From positions 3,160,501 to 3,224,500 of the forward strand of contig NZ_CP150660.1 of assembly GCF_038023995.1 (NCBI RefSeq): a stretch of DNA of 64,000 nt, given 5' to 3'. The notes beneath the pieces were generated by a model. The model did no database searches. It worked only from the letters and a program-made list of their open reading frames with translations, and was not told the DNA's origin. The DNA comes from Polaribacter atrinae. Its GTDB lineage: Bacteria; Bacteroidota; Bacteroidia; Flavobacteriales; Flavobacteriaceae. This document shows positions 1 through 8,657 of this stretch, in pieces. How positions within the stretch are numbered: position 1 is the stretch's first letter; each line of letters begins with the position of its first letter. Both the position numbers and the translations under genes were made by a program.

Positions 1-130
1 TAACTTCAACGCCTGTAGATTGAATAATTCTACGCATTATATTTATAGAAGCATCATGCCCATCAAAAAGTGCAGCAGCTGTAACAATACGTACTTTGTG
101 TTTTGGTTTATAAGGTGTAGTTTGTTTCAT
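1..130 (-). CDS. Methylmalonyl-CoA mutase family protein (IcmF-like), N-terminal part only
   Basis: Only the first 43 codons are in the window; the gene runs off the left edge. The start is the ATG at 128-130 on the minus strand. The N-terminus reads [16 protein letters not shown] and continues with [14 protein letters not shown], the beginning of a cobalamin-binding domain with the DGHD signature. Large mutases with an N-terminal B12 domain fused to a G-protein chaperone and mutase domain (IcmF type) begin like this in Flavobacteriaceae, and they isomerise branched acyl-CoA esters in the cytoplasm. A methylmalonyl-CoA mutase subunit is the alternative, because the rest of the protein is not visible. 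Confidence 0.75.
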   Translation of the reverse strand, partial: MKQTTPYKPKHKVRIVTAAALFDGHDASINIMRRIIQSTGVEV

Positions 131-170
131 TCGTAAAATTTATATAAAATTAGTATTGCAATTTAGTGAA

Positions 171-200
171 TTATTAAAAAAATACGTATTTTTTTAATAA
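171..200. repeat. Perfect 30-nt palindrome between two minus-strand genes
   Basis: The sequence is fully self-complementary around a central TACGTA, with A7 and T7 arms and TTATT/AATAA ends. It starts one base past the stop codon of the M15 peptidase gene (202) and lies 40 bp upstream of the mutase start. It could be a terminator without a loop, or a dimer-binding operator for the mutase gene. The sequence alone does not decide. Confidence 0.6.
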
Positions 201-201
201 A

Positions 202-990
202 TTATTGATTTTGTAGGGTTTTAGGGTTAATTCCATTTACATATTCTTCAATAACGTTGAGTTCCTTTGCATAAGAAAAACCTTCAAATCCGTTTATTTT
301 TTCTAAACCAACTGTTGCGTTATAATATTTTAAATAGAGAGATGATAATGGTAAAAAAGTCCAATGCCATTTTTCTTCACTATAACCTGTTTTTCCATTT
401 TTTTTAGAAGTATATGGTTGATAAAAACCAAATGTATGCGCGTTTTTTAACAACCAATTATATTCTTTTAGGCCTTTTCCTTTTTCGAAATAAGAATTCG
501 TAAGACTGTTGATGTCAATATCTGTTCCCCAATGATGACGTGAAGTGGAAGGCATAGAACTAAATTCTAAAATCTTTTTTGCTCTTTCTAGAGGCGGAAA
601 ATTTTTATATTTATCATTCCATTTGTAATTCCAAATACGTTTTTGGTGGTCAAAATTTCTAGTTCCAGATATTACTGTAAATGAAATGCCCTCTTTTAAA
701 GCAGCAGCATTCATTTGTAAAAAGGCCTCTAAAACTTCTTTTCTTAGGTATATTTCTTTTGATGAGTTTTCTTCTGGTACTAATGTAAAATCTGAGTTTT
801 TTGTATAATCAAATTTTCCTAAAACATAATTCGAGTTTAGGTACTTTGGAAATTGAACGATAGAATCTTTTTTCTTAGAAACTTCAACAGTTTGTATGGC
901 TATTTTCTTGGGTTTTGGTTTACAGCCATTAAAACATCCGAAGAAAAAAAGAACAACAGTTAGTTTTATAAGTATTTTATAAATGCCCAA
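202..990 (-). CDS. M15-family D-alanyl-D-alanine carboxypeptidase (VanY/DdcY-like) lipoprotein
   Basis: The 262-residue protein has a signal peptide ending in a cysteine-containing segment (FFFGCFNGC), so it is probably a lipoprotein or anchored in the envelope. The M15 zinc-site motifs are present: SRHHWGTDIDI around residues 150-160 (metal ligands His152 and Asp159) and EKWHW at 206-210 (catalytic Glu206, ligand His209). Family members remove the terminal D-Ala from peptidoglycan stem peptides. The start overlaps the end of the upstream HExxH gene by 25 bases, and no other ATG would keep the signal peptide. The family call is firm; the exact substrate is inferred. Confidence 0.88.
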   Translation of the reverse strand: MGIYKILIKLTVVLFFFGCFNGCKPKPKKIAIQTVEVSKKKDSIVQFPKYLNSNYVLGKFDYTKNSDFTLVPEENSSKEIYLRKEVLEAFLQMNAAALKEGISFTVISGTRNFDHQKRIWNYKWNDKYKNFPPLERAKKILEFSSMPSTSRHHWGTDIDINSLTNSYFEKGKGLKEYNWLLKNAHTFGFYQPYTSKKNGKTGYSEEKWHWTFLPLSSLYLKYYNATVGLEKINGFEGFSYAKELNVIEEYVNGINPKTLQNQ

Positions 991-1289
991 AATTTTCGAT
1001 TTTTTATGTAGTTAAAATTATTTTCATTTTGATATGCTTCACGTTCAAAACTTATATTTTTATAAGCAAGATAACGGTTTTTGTGCCTTAAAAATTTTAA
1101 AATCCATTCCAAAATATAAAAAATGTAAAAGAATATAAGTAATAATTCTGCTTGTTGTTTTATATGTATTTTTTCATGATTGATTAGTGTTTTGTTTTCT
1201 TTTAATTTTTTGTTTTTTAAGAAAATAAAAGGAAATAAGGTGATGCCTACAAAACCATTCGGAACAATATGTTTAGAAATTAAAATCAT
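966..1289 (-). CDS. Small hydrophobic protein with a HEKIH motif (putative zinc-peptidase-like)
   Basis: This 107-residue protein has an N-terminal hydrophobic stretch, a HEKIH motif at residues 38-42, a hydrophobic segment at about 48-65 (LLLIFFYIFYILEW) and a FEREAY motif near 81-86. HExxH followed by a downstream glutamate is the layout of gluzincin membrane peptidases, but at this length it would be minimal. I recall similar small uncharacterised proteins in Flavobacteriaceae. It overlaps the M15 carboxypeptidase by 25 bases in another frame, so the two are probably co-transcribed. Enzymatic activity is inference. Confidence 0.7.
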   Translation of the reverse strand: MILISKHIVPNGFVGITLFPFIFLKNKKLKENKTLINHEKIHIKQQAELLLIFFYIFYILEWILKFLRHKNRYLAYKNISFEREAYQNENNFNYIKNRKFWAFIKYL

Positions 1290-1493
1290 AGATAATAGTA
1301 GGCTAAAAGTTTAGTCTAAAATAAATAGATTTGTTTAGTATCACAAATTTAGTTTTTAAATGGCATAATTATTGCTCTTTGTTTTAAGTGTTAAAACGTT
1401 ATTAATCACTCTTTTTTAGAAAGATAGAATACTGTTTTAGCTTACTTTTTATAGTAGATTTGTTAACTGATTCAATAATTTAAAATAGATATC

Positions 1494-2036
1494 ATGAAAA
1501 AAATATTCCTATTCCTGTTTAGTACTGTGCTATTAACCTCTTGTAATGCTATAAAAGTTACAACAGATTACGATAATAAAGTTGATTTTAATCAATACAA
1601 AACATTTGCTTTTTACAAACCAGGAATTGATAAAGCAGAAATTTCTGATATTGATAAAAAACGAATTTTACGAGCAATAGAGTCAGAACTTATAGCGCAA
1701 GGTTTTTCTAAGTCTGAGAATCCAGATATGTTGGTGAGTATATTTACCAAGTCTAGAGAAAAGGTAGATGTACAGCAAAATAATAATTTTGGATACGGTT
1801 ATGGTTGGGGTTGGAATCCTTGGATGATGGGAGGCATGAATAATAATATTAACGTTTCTCAATACACAGAAGGTACGTTGTTTGTAGACTTTATAGATAA
1901 AAAGAAAAAAGAATTGGTTTGGCAAGGAATTGGAACAGGAGCTTTAAAGCTTCAGAATAGAGAAAAAAAAGAAGCTAGAATTAAAGAGTTTGTAAAAGAA
2001 ATTATTTCTAGATTTCCTCCAGGGAAAGAAAAATAA
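1494..2036 (+). CDS. DUF4136 domain lipoprotein
   Basis: The 180-residue protein starts with a lipoprotein signal peptide with lipobox LLTSC (Cys17). It continues with the DUF4136 pattern: a YDNKVDFNQYKTFAFY segment just after the cleavage site, a central region on multiple-residue variation (LRAIESELIAQGF) and a C-terminal VWQGIGTGAL stretch. A Gly/Trp/Asn-rich loop (about residues 98-117) sits in the middle. DUF4136 proteins are envelope lipoproteins of unknown function, common in Bacteroidota and Proteobacteria. It is monocistronic, closed by a strong hairpin just downstream. Confidence 0.88.
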   Translation: MKKIFLFLFSTVLLTSCNAIKVTTDYDNKVDFNQYKTFAFYKPGIDKAEISDIDKKRILRAIESELIAQGFSKSENPDMLVSIFTKSREKVDVQQNNNFGYGYGWGWNPWMMGGMNNNINVSQYTEGTLFVDFIDKKKKELVWQGIGTGALKLQNREKKEARIKEFVKEIISRFPPGKEK

Positions 2037-2047
2037 AAGTTAAAAAA

Positions 2048-2070
2048 GCGTTCTAAGGAACGCTTTTTTT
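2048..2070 (+). terminator. Rho-independent terminator after the DUF4136 gene
   Basis: A perfect 6-bp GC-containing stem (GCGTTC/GAACGC) with a 4-nt loop is followed by seven T. It lies 11 bases past the stop codon. Confidence 0.88.
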
Positions 2071-2095
2071 ATGGATTAAAAACTATTTTTGCAAG

Positions 2096-2260
2096 GTGTA
2101 TAATAAAAGAGTAGAGTTAGAAGAAGGTGATTTTTATGTAAATGAACAAGGTTATAAGGTCTTTACAGAAAAGTTTCATCTAAAAAGAGGTCATTGTTGT
2201 AAAAGCGGTTGTAAACATTGTCCTTATGGATATGATAAAAAAACAGATTCTTTTAAATAA
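2096..2260 (+). CDS. DUF5522 small cysteine-rich protein
   Basis: A 54-residue frame that reads VELEEGDFYVNEQGYKVF, then TEKFHLKRGHCC and KSGCKHCPYGY, then a short lysine-rich tail. The pattern FHLKRGxCCxxxCxHCPY is typical of DUF5522 proteins of Bacteroidota; the four closely spaced cysteines plus histidine suggest metal binding. No ATG exists in this frame after the terminator, so the GTG at 2096 is the best start. An upstream non-ATG start cannot be excluded. No function is known. Confidence 0.75.
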   Translation: MYNKRVELEEGDFYVNEQGYKVFTEKFHLKRGHCCKSGCKHCPYGYDKKTDSFK

Positions 2261-2315
2261 AAAAGTGACTTTTAAAGGGAAATAGTTTCTAAAAGGTAGA
2301 TAAAATATAATAAAA

Positions 2316-3020
2316 ATGATAAAAAGAATTTTAATTTTAGTGGTTGCACTTCAATTTGTAGGATGTGCAGAATTACAAAAAGTAGCAAACCAAATAACTC
2401 AAACTACTGGTTTAAGTGAAGAGCAAATAGGTAATGGTTTGCGTGAAGCTTTAGATAATGGTATAAAAAACCAGGTTTCTAAACTGACTGCTACAGATGG
2501 GTTTTATAAAAATGATTTGGTTAAAATTATGTTGCCTGCAGAATTACAAGCTGTAGACAATGGTTTACGTAAAATTGGTTTAGGTAACTTAGCCGATGAG
2601 GGAATTAAAGCTTTAAATAGAGCTGCAGAAGATGCGGTAAAAACAGCAACACCAATTTTTGTAGATGCAGTAAAAGAAATGACGTTTGCAGATGCAAAGA
2701 ATATTCTTTTAGGAGATCAAAATGCAGCAACCTCTTACTTACAAGGTAAAACTACAGATAATTTAACAGCAAGTTTTAGCCCAGTAATTGAAAATTCTTT
2801 TTCTAAAGTAGGAGCAGATAAAGTTTGGAGTAACTTAATTAATAAGTATAATTCTATTCCTTTTGTGAATAAAGTAGATCCAGATTTAACTCAATATGTA
2901 ACTAACGAAGCTTTAAAAGGTGTTTTTACAATGATTGAAGTAGAGGAAAAAGGAATTAGAGAAAAAGCAGGTTTAAGAACTTCTGCTTTGTTAAAACAAG
3001 TATTTGCATTGCAAGACTAA
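2316..3020 (+). CDS. DUF4197 domain lipoprotein
   Basis: The 234-residue protein has a signal peptide with lipobox FVGC (Cys17). The mature part is largely helical: LSEEQIGNGLREALDNGI, a long middle section with FVDAVKEMTFADAKNILLG, and the C-terminal VTNEALKGVFTMIEVEEKGIR. This is the arrangement of DUF4197, a periplasmic or outer-membrane lipoprotein family of unknown function. Length and motif order match the family. It is a single-gene unit with its own terminator. Confidence 0.9.
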   Translation: MIKRILILVVALQFVGCAELQKVANQITQTTGLSEEQIGNGLREALDNGIKNQVSKLTATDGFYKNDLVKIMLPAELQAVDNGLRKIGLGNLADEGIKALNRAAEDAVKTATPIFVDAVKEMTFADAKNILLGDQNAATSYLQGKTTDNLTASFSPVIENSFSKVGADKVWSNLINKYNSIPFVNKVDPDLTQYVTNEALKGVFTMIEVEEKGIREKAGLRTSALLKQVFALQD

Positions 3021-3050
3021 GTTTTATTCATTTTAACTTATAAGTTTTAA

Positions 3051-3091
3051 AAGACTCACTATTATATAAATAGTGAGTCTTTTTTTTTGTT
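3051..3091 (+). terminator. Terminator after the DUF4197 gene
   Basis: A 12-bp stem (AAGACTCACTAT with its complement) has a 9-nt AT-rich loop and is followed by a run of nine T. Confidence 0.9.
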
Positions 3092-3681
3092 TTAAAAATT
3101 AATATTTTAAGCTATTTCCTTTTTAAATTTGTTCTTTTTTTTAAGGGTAAAAAAGAATTTTTTCATACGATTTAGTCGATTTCTATCTAATAAATAGTAA
3201 AGATGCTCTATTTGTGAATTTTTGTTAAATTTAATAAAACAACTCTTTTTAACGTGTAATGTGTTGTTTATGAGTTTTTTGTGTGTTTTGTGTGCGTGTT
3301 TTTATTTTTTTATAATATTTAGGTGAAACTCATCGAGTGAAAAAAAAGTATAGTTTTTTAAAAAAAGTTTTATTTAAGAAAAATGAAGATAATTGTGTCA
3401 ATAAAAATAATTGAAAATTCATATATTTATTAAATAATTAACTGTCAATTTGTGTTTTTTACACTTTTTTGCAGAAAATATTGTGATATCTATTAGCTTC
3501 TTGTTAAATAAAGAAGTGTATTTAGTTTTAAGTAATATTCAGTATTTTGTTTAAAACACTGAATATTGTTTAATGAATTTGATTTTTTTTATTCAAAAAA
3601 TAAATAAATGTTAATCTATGTTTTTTATATTAAGAAAATTTTATGATTTTTGGAACATAATTAATTCAAATAGATATTACA
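3092..3681. other. AT-rich intergenic region upstream of the SusC gene
   Basis: About 590 bases with no credible coding frame. It is strongly T-rich on the plus strand, with long T and A tracts and a GTGTGTTTTGTGTGCGTG stretch near 3280-3300. It should contain the SusC/SusD promoter, but I see no clean TTTG-N19-TAnnTTTG match. The only distinct structure is the inverted repeat at 3534-3567. Confidence 0.6.
3534..3567. repeat. 34-nt inverted repeat upstream of the SusC gene
   Basis: The arms AATATTCAGT and ACTGAATATT are perfect complements. After one mismatch, four more pairs (TTTT/AAAA) bring the arms close together. It lies 115 bases upstream of the SusC start. It could be an operator for a dimeric regulator or a transcript hairpin. 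No long T tract follows directly, so a simple terminator is less likely. Confidence 0.5.
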
Positions 3682-6600
3682 ATGAAAAAATTTTTAAAGG
3701 TATCCCTCATACTGTTTTTGGGGTTGATTGTGCAAGTTACTTTTGCTCAAAAGAAAACTATTTCTGGGACGGTCTCAGATGATTCAGGGAGCTTACCTGG
3801 TGTAAGTGTTTTAATTAAAGGTACAAGTACTGGTGTAGAAACCGATTTTGATGGAAAGTATCAAATTACAGCTCAATCAGGTGATGTTTTGGTGTTTAGT
3901 TACTTAGGTTACAAATCTACACAAAAGAAAGTAGGAACTTCTGCTGTTATTAATGTAGTTTTACAAGAAGATAGTAGTGTTTTAGAAGAAGTTATTGTTG
4001 TAGCATATGGTACAACAACTAAAGAAGCTTTTACAGGTTCTGCAAATGTTGTTGGTGCAAAAGATTTAGCACTTAGATCTGTAACGTCTCCAATTGGAGC
4101 TATTGAGGGTAAAGCTACTGGAGTTCAGTTTGTCGCGGCGTCTGGTCAACCTGGGTCTTCTCCTAGTATTGTAATTCGTGGTGTTGGTACTTTAAACGGA
4201 AGTACAACTCCATTATACATTGTAGATGGAATACAATTTGATGGTTCTTTAGGTTCTATAAACCAAGATGATATTGCTTCTATGACAGTTTTAAAAGATG
4301 CAGCTTCAACGTCATTATATGGTTCTAGAGCAGCAAATGGTGTAGTTATTATTACAACCAAAAAAGGAAAAAAGAATAGAATGACTGTAAGTGCATCAAC
4401 TCAATACAGTGTAATTACAAGATCTGTTCCTAATTATGATATGGTAGGAGCTGGTTCTTATTATGAATTAATGTGGGAAGGTTACAAGAATACAATTGGT
4501 GGTGCAAACCCAGAAATTGAAGCTTCTGCAAAAATATTTAATCAATTAGGTTATAATCCATTTAATGTAGCAAATGACCAAATTGTAGGAACAGACGGTA
4601 AATTAAACCCTAATGCAGAACTTAAATATGAGTCTTTAGATTGGTTCGATTTCTTAGAAAGAACAGGTAGTAGAAAAAACCATTCTGTAAGCGTTGCTTC
4701 TGGTGGCGAAAATCATTCTGTCTTTTACTCTGCTTCTTATTTAAAAGAAGAAGGATATGTAATTGAAAGTGATTATGAAAGAGTTACAAATAGATTAAAT
4801 GCAGATTTTTCTCCAACCGATAATATTACTGTTGGAGGTAGTGTTTATATTACATCTACAAATTCTCATGGACCAACTAGTGGAGGAGGGTCTTCTACAG
4901 CAAATCCTTTTAGTTGGGCTAATAGCTTAGGTCCTATTTATCCTGTTTATCAGGTAGATATTGATGGTAAAATTGTTAATGATGCTTCAGGTAATCCTTT
5001 ATACGATTTAGGAGAAGGATACCCAGATAGTAATATTCAAACAAGACCTTACAATCCAGGAAGACATGGTATTGCAGAGTTAATTTTAAATGAAGATGAA
5101 GATAAGTTAAACTTATATGGGTTTAGAAACTATTTAGAAATTAAGCTTGCAGAAGGTTTAAAAGCTAAAGTAACTTATGGTAGAGATATTCAAGACAATA
5201 TTATTAAAGGTTATGAAAATGAAACAGTAGGTGATGGTGCACCAACAGGTAGATATAGTGAAGATCGTTATAGAAGAGTTGTAGAGAACTTTAATCAAGT
5301 TTTAAGTTACAATACTTCTATTAAAGATGTTCATAATATAGATGTTACTTTAGGTCATGAAAGTTTTGATAGAAACTATTCTACATTAGGTGGTATTGCT
5401 AATACTCAAACTGCTACAGGTATTTATGAATTCGACAACTTTGCAGCTGGAGATAATGTAAATGGAAATAGTACAGATCATAGAATAGAAGGTTATTTTG
5501 CTAGATTAAATTATGATTTTGATAGCAAATATTACCTAAGTGCTTCTGTAAGAAGAGATGGTACTTCTAGATTTTCTAAAGATGCACGTTGGGGAACTTT
5601 TTATTCATTAGGTGGTTCTTGGAGAATTGATCAAGAGAAATTTATGGATAATGTTTCTTTTATAGATCAATTAAAATTAAGAGCATCTTACGGTGAAATT
5701 GGTAATGAAAGAGTTGGTTCTTATTACGCTTCTCAAGCATTATATGAAATTATTCCTAACGCAGGTGCACCTGGTATTATTTGGAGTAATACAGGAAATG
5801 TAGAATTAGAGTGGGAAAACCAAGTTAGTTGGGATGTTGCTTTAGAATTTAGTATGTTTAATAATGTGTTAGATGGTTCTGTAGAATTTTACAAAAAATC
5901 TTCTCAAGATTTATTATATGAATTAGGTATTCCTCTTTCAGAAGGATTAGATGTATTCCCTACAAACTTAGGAGATCTTTACAACCAAGGTGTAGAAGTA
6001 AGTTTAACAGGTCACTTATTAAGAACAAAAGATTTTAATTGGGATTTAAGTGTACAAGCTAGTACTTTTAAAAATGAAATTACAAAAATTGATAGTCCTG
6101 CAGACAACGGAACTAAACGTTGGGAAGAAGGAAGATCTATATATGATTACTACATCTACCATTATGCAGGAGTTGATTCAGCAAATGGAGATGCTTTATA
6201 CTACATGTTTGAAGATACAGATGAAGGTGGAAGAACAGCTGTTTTAAATGCAGATGGAACACAGGCAACTACTAACGATTATCAAGAAGCTGGAGAAGCG
6301 TTTACAGATACTAATAGTATTCCAGATTTATTAGGATCTATTTCTAACTCATTTAGATATAAACAATTTACATTAGATTTCTTATTTACTTTTGGTATTG
6401 GAGGAGATATTTTAGATAGTGGATATTCTTCATTAATGCACCCAGGTACTTTTGGTAGAGCTTTACATGTAGATGCAGAAAACGCTTGGAGAGCTCCAGG
6501 AGATATTACAGACGTACCTCGTTTAGAAAACGGAAATCCTAACCAAACAATTGGTAGTTCTACTCGTTTCTTAACGGATGCATCTTATGTTTCTTTAAAA

Positions 6601-6807
6601 AATGTAAACTTAGGATATAGTTTTGATAAGGATGTTGCAGAAAAATTAGGTTTAAGTAATTTACGTATTTCTCTTTCGGGTGAAAATATTTTTATTAGTA
6701 CAGAAAGAACAGGTTTAAACCCTCAATATAGTTTATCTGGTACATCAGGCGGATATGATTATAGTCCTTCTAGAACAGTTACTTTAGGATTAAATTTAGC
6801 TTTCTAG
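3682..6807 (+). CDS. SusC/RagA-family TonB-linked outer membrane protein
   Basis: The 1041-residue protein has a signal peptide (to about residue 22), a carboxypeptidase-like regulatory domain (about 23-105, starting KKTISGTVSDD), a plug domain with the SusC hallmarks PLYIVDGIQFDG and SLYGSRAANGVVIITTKKG (about 165-230), then a long 22-strand-type barrel ending in Phe. SusC proteins form the outer-membrane channel for TonB-driven uptake of oligosaccharides or peptides, capped by a SusD lipoprotein, and the SusD gene follows after 39 bases. No hydrolase gene is beside it, so the substrate cannot be predicted. Confidence 0.96.
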   Translation: MKKFLKVSLILFLGLIVQVTFAQKKTISGTVSDDSGSLPGVSVLIKGTSTGVETDFDGKYQITAQSGDVLVFSYLGYKSTQKKVGTSAVINVVLQEDSSVLEEVIVVAYGTTTKEAFTGSANVVGAKDLALRSVTSPIGAIEGKATGVQFVAASGQPGSSPSIVIRGVGTLNGSTTPLYIVDGIQFDGSLGSINQDDIASMTVLKDAASTSLYGSRAANGVVIITTKKGKKNRMTVSASTQYSVITRSVPNYDMVGAGSYYELMWEGYKNTIGGANPEIEASAKIFNQLGYNPFNVANDQIVGTDGKLNPNAELKYESLDWFDFLERTGSRKNHSVSVASGGENHSVFYSASYLKEEGYVIESDYERVTNRLNADFSPTDNITVGGSVYITSTNSHGPTSGGGSSTANPFSWANSLGPIYPVYQVDIDGKIVNDASGNPLYDLGEGYPDSNIQTRPYNPGRHGIAELILNEDEDKLNLYGFRNYLEIKLAEGLKAKVTYGRDIQDNIIKGYENETVGDGAPTGRYSEDRYRRVVENFNQVLSYNTSIKDVHNIDVTLGHESFDRNYSTLGGIANTQTATGIYEFDNFAAGDNVNGNSTDHRIEGYFARLNYDFDSKYYLSASVRRDGTSRFSKDARWGTFYSLGGSWRIDQEKFMDNVSFIDQLKLRASYGEIGNERVGSYYASQALYEIIPNAGAPGIIWSNTGNVELEWENQVSWDVALEFSMFNNVLDGSVEFYKKSSQDLLYELGIPLSEGLDVFPTNLGDLYNQGVEVSLTGHLLRTKDFNWDLSVQASTFKNEITKIDSPADNGTKRWEEGRSIYDYYIYHYAGVDSANGDALYYMFEDTDEGGRTAVLNADGTQATTNDYQEAGEAFTDTNSIPDLLGSISNSFRYKQFTLDFLFTFGIGGDILDSGYSSLMHPGTFGRALHVDAENAWRAPGDITDVPRLENGNPNQTIGSSTRFLTDASYVSLKNVNLGYSFDKDVAEKLGLSNLRISLSGENIFISTERTGLNPQYSLSGTSGGYDYSPSRTVTLGLNLAF

Positions 6808-6846
6808 AAATTATTAAATTATAAATTATAAATAAAATATTATATT

Positions 6847-8463
6847 ATGTTACGAAAAATTAATCTATTAATTTTAGGATTACTAGTAGTATTTGTTACC
6901 AGTTGTGAAGAAGAATTTCTAGAAACAACACCAACAGATTCTATTGCAGAGGCAGATGCTTTTGCAAGTGTAGACAACATGTTTTTGGTGTTAAATGGAC
7001 TGCATAGAGTAATGTATGCTCAAAACCCAATATCAGGAGGAACTTCAAGTAGAAGTGGACAGAGTTATTATATGCCAGCTTTAGATGCTATGGGTGCTCA
7101 AATGATTCACTCATCACCAGGAAATGGTTGGATGACAAGTGAATTAAGATGGTTAACACATACAAATGCAAATTTTACAACAGTAAGTAATTTTTGGTAC
7201 ATGCGTTACCATATTATAGCATCATCTAACAATTTAATTAATTTAATTGAAGCAAATGGTTTTCCAGAAGCAGATGAAGATGTAAGAAATATTCTTGGTC
7301 AAGCTTATGCCTACAGAGCTTGGGCGTATCATCAGTTAATTTCAACTTTTGCAAAAGGATACTTAATTGGAGACCCTGCTACAGATGCTGGTGTTCCGTT
7401 ATTGTTAATTACAGGTACTCCTTATACAAGTGCTCCTAGATCTACAGTTCAAGTTGTTTACGATCAAATAAATTCAGATATCGCAAATTCTATTAGCTAC
7501 TTTGATGGTGCTTCTAGTCCAGAAAATAAATCTCATTTATCTATAAATGCAGCTCAAGGTTTAAAAGCAAGAATAGATTTAACACAAGGTAAATGGCAAG
7601 ATGCAGCAGATGCAGCAATAGCAGCACGTGAAGGTTTTACTTTGTTAGATGAAGCTACTTGGTTATCTGGTTTTAACACAGTAGAGCTTTCTGAAGTAAT
7701 TTGGGGGGGAACTGTTATTGAGTCAGAAACAAACTTTTTCCAATCTTTCTTTTACTTTATTAGTCCAACTTTTAATGGAAGTCAAAATAGATCAAACCCT
7801 AAGTTAATGAATAAAGAAGTTTATGATGCAATTCCATCTACAGACTTTAGAATTAACATGGCATTACCATGGGCTCCAAATACAAATTCTTCTGCATCTA
7901 ATGGAGAAGGTGGTAGTTTTGAGACTGATCCTAATTATGATACTGAAGAAGAATTTTTTGCAGCAAAAGATTCAGTTATAAATAAATACGGTATGACTTC
8001 TGCGCACAACACACACCCATATATGGCGGTTAAGTTTTTACAGAAAAATCCAGGATCTATTGATCCAGATGATGTTATTTATATGCGTTCATCAGAAATG
8101 TATTTAATAGAAGCAGAAGCTAAAGCAATGTTATCAGATGTTTCTGGTGCTCAAACAGCTCTTCAGGCTTTTGGATCAGCAAGAGATACTGATTATGATT
8201 CTTCTGTATTTACTTCTGTAGATGCTTTAATGGATCACATTAAATGGCAAAGAAGAGTAGAGCTTTATGGAGAAGGATTTAGTTTTCATGATCACATCCG
8301 TTGGGATGAAGGAATTGATTTAACAAATTCTGGTGCTGATGATAACTTATATAGAGATGGTTATATTCAAGAAAAGCCTTCTTTAAATGATGGTTGGATT
8401 TGGAAAATTCCACAAGCAGAAATTGATGCAAATCCAAACTTAACTGAAGCGGATCAAAATTAA
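6847..8463 (+). CDS. RagB/SusD-family nutrient-binding lipoprotein
   Basis: The 538-residue protein has a lipoprotein signal (VTSC, Cys20) and the SusD-like N-terminal EEEFLETTPTDSIAEADAF segment. It has helical TPR-like motifs (LGQAYAYRAWAYHQL near 150) and the C-terminal MRSSEMYLIEAEAKA and WQRRVELYGEGFSFHDHIRW signatures. SusD proteins bind the substrate on the cell surface and hand it to the partner SusC channel. It follows its SusC gene directly and closes the operon before a strong terminator. Family assignment is firm; the ligand is unknown. Confidence 0.95.
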   Translation: MLRKINLLILGLLVVFVTSCEEEFLETTPTDSIAEADAFASVDNMFLVLNGLHRVMYAQNPISGGTSSRSGQSYYMPALDAMGAQMIHSSPGNGWMTSELRWLTHTNANFTTVSNFWYMRYHIIASSNNLINLIEANGFPEADEDVRNILGQAYAYRAWAYHQLISTFAKGYLIGDPATDAGVPLLLITGTPYTSAPRSTVQVVYDQINSDIANSISYFDGASSPENKSHLSINAAQGLKARIDLTQGKWQDAADAAIAAREGFTLLDEATWLSGFNTVELSEVIWGGTVIESETNFFQSFFYFISPTFNGSQNRSNPKLMNKEVYDAIPSTDFRINMALPWAPNTNSSASNGEGGSFETDPNYDTEEEFFAAKDSVINKYGMTSAHNTHPYMAVKFLQKNPGSIDPDDVIYMRSSEMYLIEAEAKAMLSDVSGAQTALQAFGSARDTDYDSSVFTSVDALMDHIKWQRRVELYGEGFSFHDHIRWDEGIDLTNSGADDNLYRDGYIQEKPSLNDGWIWKIPQAEIDANPNLTEADQN

Positions 8464-8491
8464 GAAGTTATTTTAACTTTATTAAATAGTA

Positions 8492-8517
8492 AAACCACCT
8501 TTTTAAGGTGGTTTTTT
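8492..8517 (+). terminator. Terminator of the SusC/SusD operon
   Basis: An 8-bp stem (AAACCACC/GGTGGTTT) with a 7-nt loop, followed by T residues, 29 bases after the SusD stop. Confidence 0.9.
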
Positions 8518-8591
8518 TGTGACTAAAATTTAATAAAAAGGATGCTCTGTTATATCGTACTGATGATAACCCTAAAAATTAATTGTATAAA

Positions 8592-8627
8592 AAATCTCTT
8601 TATTTTAAAACAAAGAGATTTTTTTTA
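8592..8627. terminator. Bidirectional terminator between convergent genes
   Basis: A 10-bp stem (AAATCTCTTT/AAAGAGATTT) has a 10-nt AT loop, with A residues before and T residues after. It lies downstream of the BtuF-like gene on the minus strand and can also act on the plus strand. Confidence 0.8.
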
Positions 8628-8657
8628 TTTAGTAAGGTTTTCTAGATAAGTGTTTTT

